A DNA stretch of 45,628 nucleotides from an uncultured bacterium (GTDB lineage Bacteria > Bacillota > Clostridia > Lachnospirales > Lachnospiraceae): NCBI GenBank assembly GCA_905215405.1, contig CAJMQE010000023.1, forward strand, positions 1 to 45,628, in the 5' to 3' direction. Below, piece after piece: positions 33,487 through 40,648 of this stretch (positions within the stretch are counted from its first letter, which is position 1; each line of letters opens with the position of its first letter). The notes under the pieces were generated by a model. That model was given only the letters and a program-made list of their open reading frames with translations. It made no database searches and was not told where the DNA came from. Position numbers and translations under genes: made by a program.

Positions 33487-35049
33487 CTAATTTGGATATG
33501 CAAATAATTTTACAAAGCGAAAGCCATTACTTGAAAGGTCGAACTGCTGCACATCCTTACAGAACTGTAATACCATATAATCTGTTCTGTCACTATCTAC
33601 GACATATCCCACAGTATAAGTAAATTCTTCCTGTGGTTGGATCGTATAGCCCATTCTCTCAGGAAATCCTGGATCGTCCGGTACCAGACTCTGTGGATTG
33701 TCATCATCCTCATCTGTATCCATTGTTTCAGCCGGATAATCCGGATTATCATTCGTATTATCCTCAGATTGCTCATCTGTAAGCATCGCTACGCTTTCAT
33801 CATCTGATTTTCTATTACAGTAAAATGCGGTACTGTCCGCCCTGGAATCATCTTCACAACCACTCTTATTTAACATGGTCGTATACCCTTCATCACATTC
33901 CCGCAAGCTTAATAATTGAGGGCGGATTTCTGCATTTGTAACCGGCTGATCTGATAAATTCTGTACTTTTATTGTTACATAAACGACTTTCAGATCAACA
34001 GAATCTGAATCCACTTCTTCCGCCTGTGCCAGATCTGTATCACTATATCTGGTGACCGTCCTGTCGTATGTCAGCATTTTTCCATAGTCATCCGTATAAT
34101 TGTCCATAAATTCCTGATACGCCTCTGGTGAATCAAAATCCGCCATGTTCAGATCGGAAACATCGTCTGTAATTCCATAGCCAAGTACAGTAAATGCCAG
34201 ATCTGCTGGCATCTCATTGTATCCTGCCTCTCCATTTCCAACAAATGTATCTCTCAAATCGATAAAATTCGTTCCATCGGACGTATTTTCTACATAACTG
34301 TTCTGTCTTGTCTGAAATGCTTTGTTCAGATTGAAGAGCGAGATGCTCTGTCCATCAGAAACCGTTGTCATACTCGCCGCGTCACACTGTTCCAGATGGA
34401 TTCCATCTGCAATCTTGACCATTTCATCCTCTGTCATATTATACATTGCAAAAAGCTGGACCACATATCCGTAATCATCAAACGATAATATCAGTTCTTT
34501 GTCAAAATAGCTGTCGACCTTTTGAGAACCATGCTTTGTAACATAATAGATCTGCTCGCTTTTTCCATTAACAATAACATTGGAAATAGCTGTGATACTA
34601 TTCAGGCTCATCGAATTTCCGTAATTGATCCTGTAAAGAGATGCGCCAAATGCATACCCATCATTTAACTGTTCATTCTCCTGTCCCAGATAATAATACA
34701 TTTCACTTCCATCGCTGGATTTTTCATACCCATCCGGAATATAGTCATATGTAATCTTTACACGACTGTGAAACAACTGCTCACTATTCTGCTCGTTCTG
34801 TTTATCTGCCTGCGCATATCCAAGACCGATTCCATCTTTCATTCTTTCATCGCTTACAACACCGTCAGGTACCTGTCCTGGCATATTTTGTGTGCTTTCA
34901 TAGCGAAATACAGCGATACCGATATTTATCAGAATTGCGCACACAGCCACACCACCTATTGCCACAAGGATTCCATAGGTCAGCTTCGTCGGCCTGTACG
35001 GAACTCTTCCGACTGTCATTCTTTTTATCTTATTTAATAACTTTTTCAT
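33487..35049 (-). CDS. Membrane-anchored extracellular protein of unknown function
   Basis: 520 aa. A short basic cytoplasmic tail and one helix at about 25-50 (YGILVAIGGVAVCAILINIGIAVF) are followed by a large acidic extracellular part. The middle (about 95-220) has KITYDYIPDGYEKSSDGSEMYYYL and resembles the extracellular domain seen in DUF4367-type proteins. The later part (about 345-380, VDLKVVYVTIKVQNLSDQPVTNAEI) looks like an Ig-like DUF4352/telokin fold. A low-complexity acidic stretch (about 410-450) separates it from the C-terminal strand region. GGTG lies 5 nt before the ATG. No enzyme motif is visible and no neighbour suggests a role. Confidence 0.8.
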   Translation of the reverse strand: MKKLLNKIKRMTVGRVPYRPTKLTYGILVAIGGVAVCAILINIGIAVFRYESTQNMPGQVPDGVVSDERMKDGIGLGYAQADKQNEQNSEQLFHSRVKITYDYIPDGYEKSSDGSEMYYYLGQENEQLNDGYAFGASLYRINYGNSMSLNSITAISNVIVNGKSEQIYYVTKHGSQKVDSYFDKELILSFDDYGYVVQLFAMYNMTEDEMVKIADGIHLEQCDAASMTTVSDGQSISLFNLNKAFQTRQNSYVENTSDGTNFIDLRDTFVGNGEAGYNEMPADLAFTVLGYGITDDVSDLNMADFDSPEAYQEFMDNYTDDYGKMLTYDRTVTRYSDTDLAQAEEVDSDSVDLKVVYVTIKVQNLSDQPVTNAEIRPQLLSLRECDEGYTTMLNKSGCEDDSRADSTAFYCNRKSDDESVAMLTDEQSEDNTNDNPDYPAETMDTDEDDDNPQSLVPDDPGFPERMGYTIQPQEEFTYTVGYVVDSDRTDYMVLQFCKDVQQFDLSSNGFRFVKLFAYPN

Positions 35050-35130
35050 TCTTTCACCACTTATCTTTCTATTTCAAAGCTGAAATACTCCCCCGATAAA
35101 CGCTCTACCCGTAAACTTCCCAGTTCAAAT

Positions 35131-35161
35131 GAAAAAGGCTAATCATCCAGTGTGATTAGCC
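35131..35161 (-). terminator. Terminator of xpt
   Basis: GGCTAATCA (35137-35145) and TGATTAGCC (35153-35161); on the minus strand the stem runs into five T. It lies 22 nt past the xpt stop. Confidence 0.85.
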
Positions 35162-35182
35162 TCCCTCTTATTATACTTTTTA

Positions 35183-35764
35183 CTACTGCTGTCTGAATGT
35201 AATTGTTCCATTTTCAGGATCCATTGCATCAACAATTGCAAGAGAGTGAAGATTCATTCCCATATCTCTAATGATCTTTCCACCATCCTGAAATCCCTTC
35301 TCTACAGCAATACCAATACCTTCAACGCTAGCTCCGGCACTTTCAACCATGCCGATCAGACCTTTTAATGCACAACCATTTGCAAGGAAATCATCGATGA
35401 TCAGAATATGATCTTCTTTCGTAATGTATTTCTTTGATACGATTACCTGATAATCTCTCTTATGTGTAAATGATGTAATATTTGTACTATATACATCTCC
35501 ATCAATATTAATGCTCTGTGATTTTTTTGCAAAAACAACAGGAACATCAAAATGCTGTGCTACGATACATGCAATACCAATGCCAGATGCCTCAATTGTT
35601 AAAATCTTATTGATTTTTTTATCTGCAAAAATTCTCTTAAATTCTTTGCCCATTTCATTGAAAAGATTGACATCCATCTGATGATTCAGGAAACTGTCAA
35701 CTTTTAATACATTGCCCGGCTTTACAATACCGTCTTTCTTGATTCTATCCTCAAGTAACTTCAT
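35183..35764 (-). CDS. xpt: Xanthine phosphoribosyltransferase
   Basis: About 193 aa, normal length. It converts xanthine and PRPP to XMP in purine salvage. The N-terminus MKLLEDRIKKDGIVKPGNVLKVDSFLNHQ, ASGIGIA and the PRPP-binding IIDDFLANGCALKGL are characteristic of Xpt. The ATG at 35764 has GGAGG 8 nt upstream; the TTG at 35779 is part of that site. No purine riboswitch is present. Instead, tRNA-Gly lies 38 nt upstream without an intervening terminator, and one promoter at 35941-35969 probably serves both. No permease (pbuX) follows. Confidence 0.95.
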   Translation of the reverse strand: MKLLEDRIKKDGIVKPGNVLKVDSFLNHQMDVNLFNEMGKEFKRIFADKKINKILTIEASGIGIACIVAQHFDVPVVFAKKSQSINIDGDVYSTNITSFTHKRDYQVIVSKKYITKEDHILIIDDFLANGCALKGLIGMVESAGASVEGIGIAVEKGFQDGGKIIRDMGMNLHSLAIVDAMDPENGTITFRQQ

Positions 35765-35802
35765 TTCTAATTCCTCCAAAAATACCTATGCATCTGTACA
35801 AA

Positions 35803-35873
35803 AGCAGATAACGGGAATCGAACCCGCCTATCCAGCTTGGGAAGCTGGCATTCTACCGATGAACTATATCTGC
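35803..35873 (-). tRNA. tRNA-Gly (anticodon CCC)
   Basis: The minus-strand cloverleaf has acceptor arms GCAGATA/TATCTGC, anticodon stem CCAGC/GCTGG with loop TTCCCAA (anticodon CCC), and T arm GCGGG-TTCGATT-CCCGT. The discriminator is U, as usual for glycine. CCA is not encoded. About 71 nt. Confidence 0.93.
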
Positions 35874-35940
35874 ATAAACTTTCATTCCATATTTGCTATG
35901 ATAACATTATGTAAATGCATTATCTAAAATATGTAAATAT

Positions 35941-35969
35941 TATTATAATACCTTTCCTTTCATGTTACA
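35941..35969 (-). promoter_or_regulatory. Promoter for tRNA-Gly and xpt
   Basis: TTGTAA (35964-35969) and TATAAT (35941-35946), 17-nt spacer; the start would be about 60 nt before the tRNA. Confidence 0.7.
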
Positions 35970-36020
35970 AGTTCATTTTTAATTTTTTTACATATATTAA
36001 AGAAAAAGGAGTTTTTAAAT

Positions 36021-36266
36021 ATGGGAAGTTTATTTGATTTTTTATTTCCACCAGGCCCAGGTGGCGGATATGGACGACGTCCTTATGGCAACTGTCCTGG
36101 ATGCGGACGTAATAATTATCCACCTCCACCTCCTCCCGGTCCCCCCGGAGGACCACCGCCTCCACCGCCACCACGCGGTCCTGGTGGGCCACCTCCGCCA
36201 CCGCCTTGCTATGGTGGGGGCTGCGGTAATGACCGTCGTTGGAACCGTTATCGACGAAATTGGTAG
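36021..36266 (+). CDS. Small Pro/Gly-rich protein
   Basis: 81 aa: an amphipathic start (MGSLFDFLFPPG), a centre dominated by proline runs of 6-7 and glycine, four cysteines in NCPGCG and CYGGGCG, and a basic-aromatic tail (RRWNRYRRNW). GGAG lies 10 nt before the ATG. The polyproline runs would require EF-P for translation. No signal peptide and no known family are seen. The compositional bias on the coding strand creates long apparent open frames on the other strands; the AAAGGAG site and sensible start and end favour this frame. Confidence 0.65.
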   Translation: MGSLFDFLFPPGPGGGYGRRPYGNCPGCGRNNYPPPPPPGPPGGPPPPPPPRGPGGPPPPPPCYGGGCGNDRRWNRYRRNW

Positions 36267-36389
36267 GAAAATGATCATCTGATCAGTAATGCAAAAAGAT
36301 CAAACATGCTATATCGCCATCTTTTTATTGTCTTTCTGTCTGCTGTTGTTATAGGAAAGCAGAAAACAATTATCATAAATTCTATGTAG

Positions 36390-36434
36390 ACAGCCACAGT
36401 GAAGTGTTCCCTGACAGTTCCTGTGGCTGTTTTT
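36390..36434 (+). terminator. Terminator after the Pro/Gly-rich gene
   Basis: ACAGCCACAG (36390-36399) and CTGTGGCTGT (36421-36430) followed by TTTTT. Confidence 0.75.
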
Positions 36435-36536
36435 AAGACATAGCATATTGTATTACGTATTACATACATTTAAGGCACATATCCTGGAGTCGGAACATTT
36501 CCTGCGCTGGTATCATATCTTATATAGAGTTTTTCA

Positions 36537-37307
36537 ATGATAAAGGATAATGCAGATATTATGTATAACAACAGATATAACAATTCTAATAACTATCATC
36601 AGCATAAAAACCACCCGGAAAGTAACGGTTCTTCAGATTCACAGAATCGTGAATCTGCCGAAATCAGCCAGGACACAACTTCATCCAGTATAACAGATCC
36701 CATTTCAACCGCAAATTTGGTCCGGGAATCCGATTCTGACGCGAATGTACATTTGCACGACCAAGTGACTGGGCAACACCTGTCTAATAAAAATTCTCTT
36801 CAATCCCAGGATTATAATCATTGCTCAACAGATCGGTCTGAAGCCGCATTTCTAAATAACGCTAGTCAGACTTGTCATACAGGCTCCGATTGTGCCAAGA
36901 CTGCATTTGATTCTGCTGAAGCAGCATGTGATTGTGCGGAAGATAAATGTGATTCTGCTGATCCCGAAAGTTCTGGTTTTAACTGTGGTCATTCCGATCA
37001 TGACCAGAGCTCCTGCTCCTGTAATCCTCACCGTTCCAATTGCCGGCAAAAAAAAGTTGCCAGCTGTAATAAACGACTGGCAAACTATAATTGTATGAAT
37101 CCATATTCTGATATTGTAACACTGGCAGCAATCGCTGGTAAAATCTCCACCTGTCTTGATGACGATGAACTGGGACTTCTATCCGCTAACCTCGTTGTAC
37201 TCGGTGACATGCTTGCACAAATTTCCGTAAAGCGATCTGCATGCTGTGCCGATGTCGAGGATTCCGTTAGTGGGGATACCAGCAACAGTACCATTCCTCT
37301 AAATTAA
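36537..37307 (+). CDS. Cys/His/Asn-rich protein with a C-terminal DUF6774-like domain
   Basis: 256 aa. The first 190 residues are low complexity (Asn, Ser, His, Asp) with 12 of the 15 cysteines, many in Cys-x-Cys or Cys-x3-8-Cys pairs (ACDCAEDKC, SCSCNPHRSNC) that could bind metal. The last 65 (NPYSDIVTLAAIAGKISTCLDDDELGLLSANLVVLGDMLAQI) match the short helical domain called DUF6774, found in Lachnospiraceae proteins. The ribosome site is weak (AGAG 7 nt before the ATG); a start at the ATG at 36561 is possible. No signal peptide. Function unknown. Confidence 0.65.
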   Translation: MIKDNADIMYNNRYNNSNNYHQHKNHPESNGSSDSQNRESAEISQDTTSSSITDPISTANLVRESDSDANVHLHDQVTGQHLSNKNSLQSQDYNHCSTDRSEAAFLNNASQTCHTGSDCAKTAFDSAEAACDCAEDKCDSADPESSGFNCGHSDHDQSSCSCNPHRSNCRQKKVASCNKRLANYNCMNPYSDIVTLAAIAGKISTCLDDDELGLLSANLVVLGDMLAQISVKRSACCADVEDSVSGDTSNSTIPLN

Positions 37308-37345
37308 TAAACAGAACTAAATATTTTATCAATTCAGACCTGTGT

Positions 37346-37492
37346 TCAAACTTGTCTTACTTTTGTACTGTAAGCTTCTTCTCTTGCATTATGTGTCTGA
37401 TTCTGATTTTCAGGTTTTACTTTCTGAGTTACACTATTAAATTCTTCATTTGATTTTTTACGGTTTTCCCGTTCCTCATGTTTTTTATCCAT
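37346..37492 (-). CDS. 48-aa hydrophilic small protein
   Basis: It reads MDKKHEERENRKKSNEEFNS and ends NAREEAYSTKVRQV. Highly charged, no hydrophobic segment, likely helical or disordered. GGAG lies 6 nt before the ATG. Its ribosome site and start lie in one arm of an inverted repeat (37474-37561). It converges on the Cys-rich gene, with stops 38 bp apart. No family recognised. Confidence 0.5.
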   Translation of the reverse strand: MDKKHEERENRKKSNEEFNSVTQKVKPENQNQTHNAREEAYSTKVRQV

Positions 37493-37561
37493 AATAATCT
37501 CCATTTCTAACAATGTTTTGCCTAATACAGGCTCTTAGGATTATTATGGATTCACATGAGG
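37474..37561 (-). promoter_or_regulatory. Inverted repeat covering the ribosome site of the 48-aa ORF
   Basis: ATCCATAATAATC (37487-37499) pairs perfectly with GATTATTATGGAT (37539-37551), and CCTCATG (37474-37480) with CATGAGG (37555-37561). In the minus-strand mRNA the upstream arm would mask the start codon and part of the Shine-Dalgarno. Confidence 0.5.
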
Positions 37562-37608
37562 CTTTTATACACGAATTTCTGAATAATTATTGTTCCATAT
37601 TACTTCAG

Positions 37609-37711
37609 AGGCTTTCGCTGCCTAAGATCTTAATACTCTTATTTTTAGCTTTCGCTGTCTTAGGGCTTGGTTCTCTCTATCTTAGGGCTGAGTTCTCTAT
37701 CCTAGCGCTCT
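37609..37711. repeat. Short degenerate direct repeats downstream of the acetyltransferase gene
   Basis: CTTTCGCTG followed by CCTAAG or TCTTAG occurs near 37612 and 37651. TATCTTAGGGCT-like units continue to about 37711, spaced about 20-40 bp. Meaning unknown. Confidence 0.4.
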
Positions 37712-37732
37712 GTATCATTTCTTTGTTCAGGC

Positions 37733-38338
37733 TCATTCCATCCTGTCATCTTCTGTAATTTCGCGAAGGACCCTGCATGGATTTCCCACTGCAAGACTCC
37801 CCGCTGGGATGTCCTTTGTAACAACACTGCCGGCGCCAATTACACAACCTTCCCCAATGGTGACACCACCTGCAATGGTCACATTACTGGCAATCCAGCA
37901 ATTGCTCCCAATGGTAACTGGCTTCGCATACTCCATATCATAAAGAGATCCATCCTTTTTCTTTCTCATATTCCGCTCCTGATAGCAAAGTGGATGGACA
38001 GGTGTGGCAATTGTAACATTTGGCCCAATAAACACATCATTTCCTATCATCACTGGTGCACAATCTAAAACAGTGAAATTGAAATTCGCATAGAAATTAT
38101 CGCCAAATGTCGTAAATGTGCCATAATCAAAATATACAGGTCCCTGAATGAACAGATTTGCACCCTGATTTGGAATCAGTTCATTGAGAATTGCCATTCT
38201 GGTTTCCGTTTCGTCTTCAAAGGTGTCATTGTAGAGTTTGCACAGCTTATGTGCATTTACCCTTCTTTCCGTAAGTTCATGGTCTGATGAGTCATAAAGT
38301 GCTCCAGAGAGCATCTTTTGTTTTTCAGTCATATGCAT
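37733..38338 (-). CDS. Sugar O-acetyltransferase (maltose/galactoside acetyltransferase family)
   Basis: About 201 aa. Left-handed beta-helix hexapeptide repeats are visible (VMIGNDVFIGPNVTIAT, VTIGSNCWIASNVTIAGGVTIGEGCVIGAGSVV), preceded by the Maa/NodL/LacA N-terminal signature MTEKQKMLSGALYDSSDHELTERR. The catalytic His is expected in the PVHPLCYQERN segment. It transfers acetyl from acetyl-CoA to a sugar 6-OH, often as detoxification. GGGAGGG lies 6 nt before the ATG at 38338; the in-frame ATG at 38353 precedes that site. It is single, with no sugar operon directly attached. Confidence 0.94.
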   Translation of the reverse strand: MHMTEKQKMLSGALYDSSDHELTERRVNAHKLCKLYNDTFEDETETRMAILNELIPNQGANLFIQGPVYFDYGTFTTFGDNFYANFNFTVLDCAPVMIGNDVFIGPNVTIATPVHPLCYQERNMRKKKDGSLYDMEYAKPVTIGSNCWIASNVTIAGGVTIGEGCVIGAGSVVTKDIPAGSLAVGNPCRVLREITEDDRME

Positions 38339-38467
38339 ATTGTTCCCTCCCATATTTACTTTATCTCATCGTACCATAAACGAAGGGATTTCAAAAGCTG
38401 AAATTGTGCTTATGAAGAAAGCAGATGACTTATGAACTGCACTTTACAGGACAAATGGAGATACCTG

Positions 38468-38800
38468 CTATTTATTCTCTGTATAGCGTCCTACTGTTGT
38501 ATTATCAACCGTACGACTGCGTAATTCCTCGATTGGATGCTCCTCATCCTGATAACGATAATCTTCTCCCCTTTCATGAATATAATCTTTGATTACCTTA
38601 TGCGTTGGCACACCATCCACAGGTTCATTTAACTTATTCTGGAACTGGTAAAATACAGATAGCACTCCGTATACTCATGCATGAGAAGATTTTCCAGAAA
38701 TGTCATCTGTGTATTGATCAGACTTCCATACTGACTGACATGCTGCTCTTCGATCAGACCAATCTCCTGATAAAGCTGACGCCCCTCCTTTGCAATACTA
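38468..38800 (-). pseudogene. Broken ferritin-like diiron protein gene
   Basis: Two reading frames join out of register. The upstream piece (about 38800-38640) reads AKEGRQLYQEIGLIEEQHVS and NTQMTFLENLLMHEYTECYLYF, with the E-E-x-H and HEYxE iron-ligand patterns of ferritin-like proteins. The frame then breaks near 38655 and a second piece continues with NEPVDGVPTHKVIKDYIHER and PIEELRSRTVDNTTVGR to a stop at 38468. The N-terminus and the centre are missing. This suggests an internal deletion plus 5' loss. No intact start or ribosome site is present. Confidence 0.65.
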
Positions 38801-39262
38801 TACTATCTCTGCTATCATTTCAAATCTCTTCAATCTTTGTACTGCAAGCACTTGAATTGGAATAATTACATTTCAATATAGTCTTTGTCATAAAGAAAAA
38901 AAGTACATAAATTTTGTGGTGCAACTACATATGCTAAACTCGGCGCTAGTGATCAAGATTGAATTTTCCTAATTACTGGTACACAATTGCCATTGGAGCG
39001 TCACTGGTACCAAAAGCTTTAAACCAAAATTGTAATGCTATATTAAAAATATACCCTCTGACTAATTGCCAAAGGGTACTCAAAAATTATAAATGTTTTA
39101 CTACAATATTTAATAATAACTTGCTATGAAATTTGCTCTCAGCACTATTTCCTTTATTAGAATTTTCGCCTTCATAATTTATTTGAAGTTAATATACTCA
39201 ATGATATCTTTAGCCTTACTTCGGCCTCTCTATCAGATTGTCTGTCTTCCTGATTTCTGACA
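38801..39262. other. Non-coding AT-rich spacer at the left end of the accessory region
   Basis: Apart from the terminator at 39045-39078, I see only short repeats such as ACTGGTAC (near 38975 and 39004) and no convincing gene. It may contain decayed sequence continuous with the ferritin-like remnant. Confidence 0.4.
39045..39078 (-). terminator. Terminator of the secreted-protein/ABC/GNAT operon
   Basis: TACCCTCTG (39052-39060) pairs with CAAAGGGTA (39070-39078), 9 pairs including one wobble; on the minus strand TATTTTT follows. It is about 185 nt past the GNAT stop. Confidence 0.55.
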
Positions 39263-39712
39263 CTATAGTTCCCTAATCATACATTCAAAAGAGTCATGAA
39301 ATCCACATTTTTGATATAACGGGCGCCCTTCTTTTGTCGCATCCAAACTAATTTCCGTTACGCCTTTATCCCTTGCTTCTGCTATAAGCTGGTTTACCAA
39401 ACTACTTGCAATACCTTTGCCACGGTGACCTTTTCTGACAAATACATTCATCAGATGCGCCCGCCTTCCAGTCGGATGTGAATAAGTGGGCATCAGCTCC
39501 ATATAGCAAATCGTTGCACATCCAATGACATCTGTATCTATTGCCAAAAGAGTTGTCTGCTCATCATTTTCAAAAAACAATTTACTTTTTAGTGCAAAGC
39601 TCTTACTAAATGAATAATCTTCTCCAAGTTTATTGACCTCACGTAACATCTCCATCCTAATCTTCATTGCCAACGCTAACTCTTCTTTTGATACTTTCCT
39701 AATTTTTAGCAT
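39263..39712 (-). CDS. GNAT-family N-acetyltransferase
   Basis: About 149 aa. The acetyl-CoA motif A reads VRKGHRGKGIASSLVNQLI (the R/Q-x-x-G-x-G/A pattern), preceded by AHLMNVFV and followed by YQKCGFHDS. It starts at the ATG at 39712 with GGGAGG 6 nt upstream, 21 nt after the ABC ATPase stop, so it belongs to that operon. The acceptor is unknown. In toxin or antibiotic loci such enzymes can confer self-protection, but that is inference here. Confidence 0.88.
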   Translation of the reverse strand: MLKIRKVSKEELALAMKIRMEMLREVNKLGEDYSFSKSFALKSKLFFENDEQTTLLAIDTDVIGCATICYMELMPTYSHPTGRRAHLMNVFVRKGHRGKGIASSLVNQLIAEARDKGVTEISLDATKEGRPLYQKCGFHDSFECMIREL

Positions 39713-39732
39713 CTTATTGCCTCCCAATCGCA

Positions 39733-40626
39733 TTACTCAAAATAATATAAATACACGTCTTCCAGATCAATATTATCATCCACCTGAAGCGCCTCTTCTG
39801 GTAATGAATCTCCCACAATTCGAAGAACAATTCCATTCTTTCTCTGTCGTATATTTCCTATCTTATACTGCTTTTGCAAAGAATCAACATCTTCTATTGA
39901 GCATGTAATTTCGCCTACTTTACCATGCATTTTTTCAATAAGTTTAGCCGGTGTTCCAGTAGCAATAATCTCCCCTTTCTTAATTAAAATAACCTGATCT
40001 GCTATACACTCAATATCACTAACCACATGAGTTGCAAATAAAATGATTTTATTTTTTGAAAGTTCTGCAATATAGTTTCGTATTCCAATCCGTTCCTTGG
40101 GATCCAGACCTGCTGTTGGTTCATCCATAATCAGAATCTCAGGGTCTCCAAGTAATGCCTGTGCAAGCAGTACTCGCTGTTTCATTCCACCAGAAAAACC
40201 ACCAATCTTCTTATATGACACATTTGTAAGATTAACAACCGCCAGAAGGTTCTCAATTTGCTGATCCAATGTCTCTCCCCGCTCATTCTTCCTTTTTAAG
40301 CCTTTTAGTTTTGCCATATATTTCAGAAAAGCTTTTGGGGAAAAATCTTCGTAAAACCCTATCTGCTGTGGCATATAACCTATTTTTGAACGAAATTTAC
40401 TGCCTAGCTTGATGATATCTTTATTATTATAAAGTATTTCACCACTATCGCCTATACTTCCCCGATTCCTTGCAACATTGTCTGTAATCAGACTAATCAG
40501 AGTACTTTTTCCTGCACCATTAGCTCCAAGAATCCCATAAATTCCTGGTGTGAAAGTATACGATATTCCCTTTAAAGCCTGCACCGTTCCAAACGTTTTT
40601 TTTAAATTATTTACTCTAAGCTCCAT
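39733..40626 (-). CDS. ABC transporter ATP-binding protein
   Basis: 297 aa. Walker A GANGAGKST (34-42), signature GGFSGGMKQR (about 143-152), Walker B ILIMDEPTAGLD (about 162-173) and the H-loop FATHVVSDIE are all intact. The C-terminal 70 residues (after TPAKLIEK) form a small extra domain common in exporters of the ABC-2/drug-peptide class. It begins 22 nt after the stop of the large permease gene, with GGAGAG before the ATG. It should power that permease. Confidence 0.94.
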   Translation of the reverse strand: MELRVNNLKKTFGTVQALKGISYTFTPGIYGILGANGAGKSTLISLITDNVARNRGSIGDSGEILYNNKDIIKLGSKFRSKIGYMPQQIGFYEDFSPKAFLKYMAKLKGLKRKNERGETLDQQIENLLAVVNLTNVSYKKIGGFSGGMKQRVLLAQALLGDPEILIMDEPTAGLDPKERIGIRNYIAELSKNKIILFATHVVSDIECIADQVILIKKGEIIATGTPAKLIEKMHGKVGEITCSIEDVDSLQKQYKIGNIRQRKNGIVLRIVGDSLPEEALQVDDNIDLEDVYLYYFE

Positions 40627-40648
40627 TTATCTCTCCTCCCATAAATTT

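Noticed and set aside
35779..35803. Purine riboswitch ahead of xpt
   Set aside because: Only about 38 nt separate xpt from the tRNA gene, too short for an aptamer, and no conserved purine-aptamer loops are present.
36042..36278. Long open frames on both strands overlapping the Pro/Gly-rich gene
   Set aside because: They are by-products of CCACCACC-type composition. Only the frame at 36021-36266 has a proper ribosome site and a sensible start.
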